29,977 bases of DNA from Diplosphaera chodatii (lineage: Eukaryota; Chlorophyta; Trebouxiophyceae; Prasiolales; Stichococcaceae). Position 1 is the first letter of the stretch, and every line of letters begins with the position of its first letter. The stretch lies in contig JAALGY010000050.1 in assembly GCA_032358165.1 (NCBI GenBank), forward strand, positions 1 to 29,977, read 5' to 3'. The position numbers were made by a program, and so were the translations under genes. This document shows positions 11,001 through 20,000 of this stretch, one piece after another. The notes beneath the pieces were generated by a model. That model saw nothing but the letters and a program-made list of their open reading frames with translations, was not told where the DNA came from and did not search any database.

Positions 11001-11036
<36 letters not shown>

Positions 11037-14000
11037 GCTGCTGGCGGGGGCTGGGGCGGGGGCGGCTGAGGCGCTGCAGTGCTGGCACCTGCAGGCGGCT
11101 GCTGCGGCGCACTGCCCACAGGCTGATACTGCGGCGGAAGCAGCAGCATGCGGAAGTTCCCCATGGGGACCCACAAGTCGGTGCCGCGTGCGAGCCAATC
11201 GTCGTACAGCTGCAAGCGGTCCTCTGGCAAGCCAAACAGCTGAAGGATCCTGACAACTGCACACGCTGGCCCCGCCAGCTGGTTGCCTGCAACCCCCACC
11301 CTCAGGTACTTGCACAGTGCCAGCGGCACCTGCAGATTGTCCCCTGAAAAGAGCAAAAGCCGCGTCTGCTGGTCCTCCGGCAGCCGCGCCAGCCACGCCT
11401 GCGGTGCTGGGCGCTCCAGCTCGATGCGCAGCGAGCCCAGGTCGTTGGGGTCCGGCAGCGCCGCCAACGCGGCTGCCAGTGACGGCGGTGGCAGCGGGCC
11501 CGTGTGGAGCGGCTGCAGAGCAGTGAGGGTGGCATGGGGTCATGCACACTTGGTGTTCGTATCCAGTGCCAAGCAGCAGCAGACCAGTGCACGTGGCAAT
11601 CCAGCCAAGCACAAGGACATCAGCCCTGCATGAATTCCGCCTCTGGTTGTCTCAGAGTGCGTGGACAGCATCAGCACAACAACAGCCTGCTTGGGCTGCG
11701 TCACGAACTGATGCTTGCAATGCAACGCCTTTGCAACGATGCTATGAAAATGGCGCGGCTGTCTCTTGGAGCAGCAAGTCTCACCGGCTCCAGCGGCTCG
11801 GTCAGGCCTGCGTGTGGTGAGTTCTTCCAAACGGTCGGGTACTCAGCGGCACGCTGCAGATGGAGGCACCGCGGGACCGGCTCCTCACGACCCTTCGGCT
11901 GCAAGTCATGCAGCATCCAACTTCGCTGCGTTCAGGCTGGCTGACACGATCTGGCAAGGTGTGCATGTGACTGAGGACAGGCTTGCAGCAGGACAGGCAC
12001 ACTCAGCTTTCCGCTGCAGAAGCCCACTGGTGCCAATCAGCAAACATCTTGCGGAGGAGGCTGCTCACCATTAGGTGGCTGGCAAAGGGCGGGGGAACCA
12101 CATCATCTGGCCCGCCCCTGTGCAGCCACAGCTCGCACTTCTGCCAGTATATCCGCGCCGCCAGGCTGGTGGTGCCGGAGGGAGTGCGATGGTACGCCTC
12201 GATGCGGAACTCGAGCGTGAAGTAGGTGTGGGGGTCGCGCACGCTGCGCCGGTTGATGATGCCGGCGACCCTCTGGTCATCCTCGTCGATCTCGTGGCAG
12301 CAGGACATTCTCAGCGCCGCCTGCACCAGGCCCTTTGCTGGCTCCTTCTGCATTGCCAGAAACACAGCACTCGCATGAGCACTGGGCATGTGTCACTGCT
12401 CTGCCGTCAGTACAGCACTCCGATATCCCCAGCAACCGCAGCGAGGGGACATGGAGCAGTGCTGCTGGTTGCGTGTGAAGACCACCAGCTCCAGCAACCT
12501 CAAGGAGCATCGACACCAGGATACTGCTGCATGGCCCACTCACTGTTGGACAAACACTCACGTGGAAATATTCTGTGAGCCTGTGGCGGCCAAATGCAGC
12601 ACCAGCGTCCTCCACCTCCTTCCACAGGAGGTCGCCTCTTGCATCGCTGGCAGTGGCGGTGAAGTGTCGGTTGTGCTGCGCTGCCGCCGCCGCCAGCATG
12701 GCCACAGCCTGCATGGGGATCATTGACACAGAGTGACCATAGGTTTGAAGGGAAGAACACACCCGCAGCTGCGGACTGGCCGGAACATGGTGGCACTCAG
12801 CTGGTTGCTGCCAGACAAGCAGCCCAATGAATGCGAAGCTGGCTAACGAAGTGAGATGTTGGAGCTCCCACCTCGCCGTCAATGCTGAGCGGCGGCACAT
12901 CCGTCATGGCATACGGCGGCAGCGGGGCACCGCTGTCCGCAAACTGGTCGTGGTACTTGTCCACGATGATGTCGTGGCAATCCAGGCTGCAGGCCATGTT
13001 TGCCTTCAGGCTGGCCACCTTCCGAGCCGCCTCGGCCTTGTCCTCAAGCCGGTCCGGCCTGGTGCGCTCAGCCAGGGGCGGCACCCGCACAAGGTACAGT
13101 GCCGGGCCTAGCTGGAACATCTCTTGGTGTTTACCTGCACTGATATCAGCTGTTGTGAAATGAAAGCCGCAAAAAGACTCAAGTCGAGGCGATCAACCTG
13201 TTGTGTGTATGGCAGACACACAAGCCTCAATGTTGGTTGCACCCTCCACTCAAGAATTTGGACCATCCAAGACACGTGGGTCCAGTGAGGCCCAAAGGAC
13301 CGTGGTGCTCCGGCACAATGGACACACCACTCAGATGCAGGGCAGCAGTGGAATATACAAATGTTTTGTCAAAACCGTTGTGATACTGATCTCAAGGGTT
13401 CAACAACAATCGCACCGTCCAGTGCAGCCTTCCAGGTCCCATCCGACTGTGGGATGTCAAATGCGAATGCGACGCTGCGCAGTGCGTAGTCGAGCAGGGG
13501 CGCCTCCTGCGGTGTGACTCTGGCGTGGTACATGAGCTCGTGCTCCGGCTTGTTCTTGGACTTGCGGCCGTGCATGTAGAGGACCAGGGGCCTGCAGGCG
13601 ACAGAGGTGCCCATGTGCCCTGCGACCACGCCTGCGCGGTCCAGGGTGACCGCGCCCATGGGCCGCACCTTGTTGTCCCTGGACCTCTTCTGCAGCAGCC
13701 AAAGCACAGCAGCGGGTGAGCAAAGTGATTTATAAATTTGTATGTCAGCTGGAGTGCTGACACCTGCCGTGCGCATGGCTGGATGCATGACAACCGCCGG
13801 CCACAGGCCCATCTTCATGTGCACAGACACGCCTGCAGTGGCATGCTGTGTGTATCCTGCTGCACTTGGTGCTGCGCACCACAAGCGCACCTGCTTGCAG
13901 GCATTGACGGCCCCCGTCTGCTGCTGCGCCTGAGGATTGATGTGCATTGCCGCTGGCAGGTTCGCCTGATACCAGGACATGAACATTGCCGGCTGCCGGA

Positions 14001-17000
14001 AGCCATCCACCACCGCCTGCTCCTCCAAGGTGCGCACAGCCAGCGCGACGTCCTCGAGGAAGCGCAGCTGCATTGCAGGAGTCAGGCTGGAGGTCAGCTT
14101 GGCAGCTGTCGCAGCAACCATCAGCATGGAGCTACTCTTGTGGCCGCTCTGCTGGGCACGCAGGGGCTTCAGGCTGCCCACACGCACAGCTGTCGACTGT
14201 GTTTATATGGTGTAACAGTTCAGCCGTGGGCACTGCACTACAGCTGGGCACTGCCATCTGGCGCAGGCTTCCGCCCAAAGGCAACCCATGAAATGGGGGC
14301 TTGTGCACCACCAGGTACATATTATGTGCCACACTGTCATGGCATGCTGCACTGTGCATGTCCTTACCTGATTTGCCGCCGCTGGTGCGCAGCAAAGCAT
14401 TCGATCCCGGCACTGTTGTCCCAGTTTCGGCATGTAGTGAGATACGATTGTTGACAATCACACCTTGCGGATGATGCAGCACGCCGCGTGCGGCATGGTG
14501 ACCCAGCCGTGCACGATCTCAACCCATTCCGCCAGTTCTGGCGACAGCCGCAGCCGCTCCCGCTGCAGGATGACGCCCGGCCTGCTGGTGAGAGCAGCAA
14601 GATCAGGTTCTGCTTGCAGATCTGATGTCAGCGCTCACTGCAAGCCAAACAGTTTGATTGAGGGGCTCAGTTCACATAGGCACGCTCACCCGTCCTGCAG
14701 CAGCGACTTCAACAGCATTGTGCCCTTGGCGACCAGCCGGATCCGGCCAGGCGCATCAGCGCTGGCCGGCTCGAACTTCATGCACAAGCCACGGCTGGCT
14801 GCCACCTCGGCAAACAGCTGCAGCATCTCGGTGTTTGAGCTGACGAGGTAGAAGCTCAGCTCATACTTCTTGTCCACCACCTGCGTGCAGCGGCAGAGAG
14901 TGCACTGCTGGGTATCCAGGCACAGTCAGCTGTTGAAGTGCTTACTGCACACCGCACTTGTGCCAACCCACTCGCTGCAGGTGCCCGTGTGGTACTGCAC
15001 ACGCGGTTGGAGCGCACCCTGCCTTTCTTGTCCTTGTAGATTGCGGGGCAGCGGCTGACGCCGCCATCGGCCGCAAAAAATCCAAGCATCAGCAGCGGCC
15101 AGAAGTCGCCCACCTGAGCCCTGCAGCAAAAGCGCCAGCCATATATCACTGCAGGTGCTGATTGCCTTCAGTGTCCTGTGCTTGAAGCCTTGTGCTGCAG
15201 CTTCACCAACAATGCAGGCGATGTGCCTCACTTCATCATGGTCCTGTGGTGACTGCTGAACACCCGGCTCTTTGGGCCAGGCGGAATGCCGCAGGCCATC
15301 ACGCTGTCAGCAAAGGCACGGCTGAAGATGGCCATTGTGCAACTATACGTCAGCATGTCGCCGCCCTGGTAGCTGGCGCAGCGCGCGGAGGTGAACACAT
15401 TGCAGGTGAACCGGATCTCCAGCCTGCATTGCATCGGAGTGTCCATGCTTGTGGTGAGGGTTTTCTGTACAGTCGAAGCACTGAGCAGAGCATCTGTACG
15501 TACCACATCGCCTCGTTGTAAGGGCTGCACGTCTGGAAGCCATACTGTGTGCACTTGCAGATTGCACCTACCTGCCAAGCTGAGCAGCGGTGTGACGAGC
15601 TTGCGGCTCGTGCTCCGGCAGGCCGCCAATCATGCCTGCCTCAGCAAAGGCCATGGCGGAGTCGCCACCCTGCGGGCATGCGTACATTATCATGGTGTGG
15701 TGACAGGTATTATAGCGCTCTGCACATGTCGCTTGGAATGCAGAAATTGTGTGAGGTGTCTGCAATGACAGTGTAATGCATTGAGCATTTATTCTGAACA
15801 TCTCTGCAGAGCTGCGAGCCGGGTCGCATACCTGCATGTAATGCACGACTCTGTCAGGCTGTGCGCCTTTGTTGATAGGGATGTTGCCGTCGCCCATCAC
15901 GGCTCCAATGAACCACCACTTGCTGCAGTTATCGTCCGGCAGGCGGATGCTGCCGTTATGGCGGTGGCAGAGTCGCAGCAGCCACTGCTCGCCCACCCGC
16001 CGCTGCTCTGGGGTAGGATTTAGCTCATCCAGCAACGCCCGCAGGTCGTCAGCGCTCTTGATCACCAGGATTGCCTCGCCTGCGGTGAAGCAGCAAACAG
16101 GGCGGTCACAGACACCATGTGCTGATGCGCTTGACGCCTGCGGTCCTGCACCGCAGCATATGGCGATACCGCAACAAACAGTCACGCTGCACATCATCTG
16201 ACTGACACACTGATGGCACTGTGGTACGTTGATGCAGCTGGCGTGGCAAGGCGCAGCGTGGGTGTGTCCAAGCAGAAGGCTGGGCGTCTAAAGGCTACAC
16301 AGCCGCATGTGCAAAGGTGCGTGCCATATCATGCTCCTGGATGCATGCAAGTGATGTGGCCTGATGCTCGGTCAGGCCACACACTCATGTTGCTGCGGTG
16401 GCAAGACAACGTCTGCTCCAAGGGCAGCTGGCTGAGCTGCAGCAGTCCCCAGCAATCGCCAGGGTCTGCTGCATGCCAATGATCACAGAGCGCCCCTAGC
16501 CACCATAGAGGTCACATCGCAAAGCTACTGACGAATGAACAACGCACCCCATTCGGGCAGGAACATGCCGGTGTTGGCGCCGTCGGCGTCCTGGCACTCG
16601 CCGCCCTGCAGCTGCAGGCTGCTGCGGAACTCCCGCGTGAGCTTGTTCAGCTGCGCAACGAGCGCGCCCTCGCCATCCTCCATGCCCCGGTAGGCGAGCT
16701 GCGCGATCAGGCCTGCCGCCTCGTCTGCCTTCTCGGGCAGCACGCACGTGGCCCTGTAAAGAATGTTGTCCTGCAGGGGAGTGCAGCGCTGCATAAGCTG
16801 GACCTGCAGTGGTGCACACAGTCTGGAGCAGATGATGCTGCTGCATTGCCTCTGTGCATGATGTCCAGCAGCCCTACAGACAGCGAGGTCAGGCATGCCA
16901 CACCACTCCCATAGACTTGGGCACTGCATGGCTGCAGGCCTGTGCAGCTGCTTGATGACTGACCGAGGTGCGCGTCAGGTCGGCGCGGACGGCGTAGGAG

Positions 17001-20000
17001 CGCTCCAGCTGACAGTGGAAGCTGAGCTGTGCCAGCAGGTCCAGCCGCGCCATGCGCGTCGCAAGTGCACGGTGCACAGGCAGCACTAGCGTGCGCAGCA
17101 GATCAGGCGACGACACAGCCATCATGAAGGTAGACACGAAGGCGTTTCGGTCCTTGCGCCTGCAAGCAAAGCAACAAACAGCTGAGCAGCGAGCACACAC
17201 TGCATTTGAATGGTACATGTCAATGTGCGGGTCCGTCTGGCACTGCACACAGGGCAGATGGTGAGGTCAGCTCCCAAAGTACCTGTTCTGATGAGGTGCG
17301 TCTGTGCAGATGGCAGATAGCTCCTCGACCTCGGCCAGCTCCTTGTCCAGCTCCTCAACGACGACATTGCGCAGCTCCAGGGCCTCCTTCTGCGTGTCTG
17401 CCGCCACCTGCCAGATGGCGACGTAGCAGCCATTGGTGCTGGAGTTGCGGGCGTCGTGCAGGAGCTCCAGGATCGCTGGCTTTGCTTCTGCGCTGCTGCT
17501 GACTGCCTTGAATCTCTGCGGGTGCTGCTGTGGTGCGCAGGCTGGCGCCTCCTCCCTGCCACCGGGGGCGGCTCCGCCGCGCAAGTGCGGAATCAGGTAC
17601 AACGTCTGCTCCCGCTGCACGCCCTGCTCTGACAGCGTCAAGTGCATCCGCAGCGGCGCTGTGCCGGTGTGCATACGGAAGCTGCCAGGTGGCAGACCTG
17701 CGCAATGTAAGGTGTCATGCGGTTGGCCTTGCATCACTGTGCTGCTTGAAATGCAGGTGCACAACCGACAGCCGGCATCACCTGGCCAAGCATGGCATTG
17801 AGCACCTGTGCGTTGCTGCATGATGCTGTCCAGCGCAGCTGCCGGTCTGTTGCGGTCGACTGTGGCTGTATAGGTCTTGTTCATGGCGCTGACAAAGACC
17901 TCTATGTGGTTGACAGGCAGAGGTGCCGGGACTTCGTCAGCAGCGGCCTGCGCACACGGCATGACCGCTGTCAGTTGAAGCGGCGACCGACGGAGCACCT
18001 GCACCTGCCCAAGCAGCCGCCTCCAGCATAGCAGGTGCAATGGATGTAACAACCTGCGCAACTCTGCAGTCTGTTGTACACTGACAGCAGGTGCAGCAAC
18101 GCCCACACAGATCAGCTTTGAACCTACGATGTAAGATAGCATGCGTGAAAACGAGAGCATGCTCGTCAGAACGCGCATTGCAGTGACACACCTGCTCGTC
18201 TGCAGCGACCGGAGTGCTCTCGGCCTCTGCGCATGCTGGGGCCGTAGCCTTGCCGCCGCCGCCGGCGCCGCCGTTGCTGCTGCTGTTCCTGCTGGCGGGC
18301 AGGCGGGGCAGCAGGAGAAGGGTCCGCGCATCATGCACGCCCTGCTCCGCCAGCGTCAAGTCCAAACGCAGCGGGCCAGTGCAGGTGTTGAGGCTGTACT
18401 TGCACACCAGCAGCCCTGCAGCAGACAAGATTCAGTGGGATTTACTTGCTGTCAGTGACTTCTGCTTTGCAGTTAAGCAGCACATGATGCACATTGAACA
18501 CTCTGCATGCGTGCATCGTCAAGCTACACACCCAGGCAAGCACCTGACTCCGCTGGCAGCTTGAGGTAAACGTCTAGGGCCCTGGCGTGGCAGTCCAGCT
18601 CCATGTTATACGTCTGTGCTGGTGCACAGAGGGTGGTCACCCGGAGCCGCATCCGCCCGCTCTTCGGAGGAGGGACACTCCGGTCAGCGGCGGCCTACGC
18701 ACAACCGCACAGGAGCGGTCGGCCAAGTGGAGCCGGTTGCACTTTTGCAGCCGGGCATCAAAGACCGCTGCAGCAGGTGCAGCGACACACTCTGGTGTGT
18801 CGTGCATTAGCATCACTCCCAGCAATGCCGACATCTGAAAATTGCCGTCAGGGAGCTGTAGTGAAGCACCAGGCAAGTCATCAATGCATGTATTGCAGGA
18901 CCCCACCTGCTTCCTTGCAGCAGCTGATCTAGCAGTCGGCCTGCGGGCTGGTGCCCTTTCTTCCTCGCGCCCGAAGATACTGGAGAGGGCAGCAAGTGGG
19001 TTGGGCAGCAGCCGCAGGGTCTGCCTGTCTCGCACCCCCTGCTTCTTCAGCGAGCAGATGCGGTCCAGCCGCCCACTGTCTGCGTGTAGCTGGTGGCCAC
19101 ACAGCAGTGATGACAGCCCTGCACACGGTGGGTCGTCGCAGTCTGATGGCATGATAAACATGATCATGGTGGGCTCCTTTGTAGAGCTCAACATGCTCTG
19201 CAACCAGTATGCATCGTCAGGCGGGTACGCCATCGAGCACCTGTCCGCCTCCACATCTGTTCGTAGATGGCAGATGCCCAAGCATCGCTGTCCAGCTCTA
19301 TGGCATATGTCTCGTCCTCGTACTTCACATAGACCAGCCATCGGCTGCCTCGTGTCTGCGCAGGGGTGCCGCCATCCTCCGCCTGCACACGCCATTTGAA
19401 GTAGTTCCAACCCAAGGCGGGTAAAGCAGCCGAATGTGCGAATTCCAGTTGCGGGACGCCGTATCAGTCTTGCAACAGATGTTGAAACAGGTCTGCATGC
19501 AGCATCCGATGCATGCCAGCACATGTCTGACTCAGCAGCACCTGCTCATCTGCAGGGCCTGCAGTCGGACTGGCAGTGGCTCCGCAAGCGGACGCAGGGG
19601 CACCACCGCCAGGGTCTGCGCCGCCGCCTGACCCAGGAGCGTCTGCAGGTGAGCAGGTAGCGGCCACTGTCAGGATCACCCCCTTGTCTGGTCACATGCA
19701 CAGGCTGTGCCATGCCAGCAGAGCATACAGAGAACCAGCACACAAGTCCACATGCCAGATGAAAACAGCTGGCATCAGCTGCTGAGCTGTATGCCTAAGT
19801 ACATTGGCAGCAGCAGATGAAAGGTTGCATGCTGCTTGTGCAGGTTTTCGTGATACATCAGCAGGTCAGCACCTGGTTCTTCTGCTGCTGCAAGCTCTGG
19901 GAGGCTGGCGACGGCGGCAATTGCCCCATCTTGATCTTCACCAGCGGTGAGCACCGCATCCCCGGTGCATGGCACGCCTGCATCTTGCACAGGTGTCATC

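Noticed and set aside
10910..11347. Plus-strand open frame rich in leucine, apparently a membrane protein
   Set aside because: It is the antisense reading of CAG (Gln) tracts, which always gives poly-Leu on the other strand.
14462..17697. Intein between the UBL domains and the LAGLIDADG domain
   Set aside because: No N-terminal Cys/Ser splice block, no TxxH block and no terminal His-Asn before a Cys/Ser/Thr were found. The flanking regions look helical, not Hint-like.
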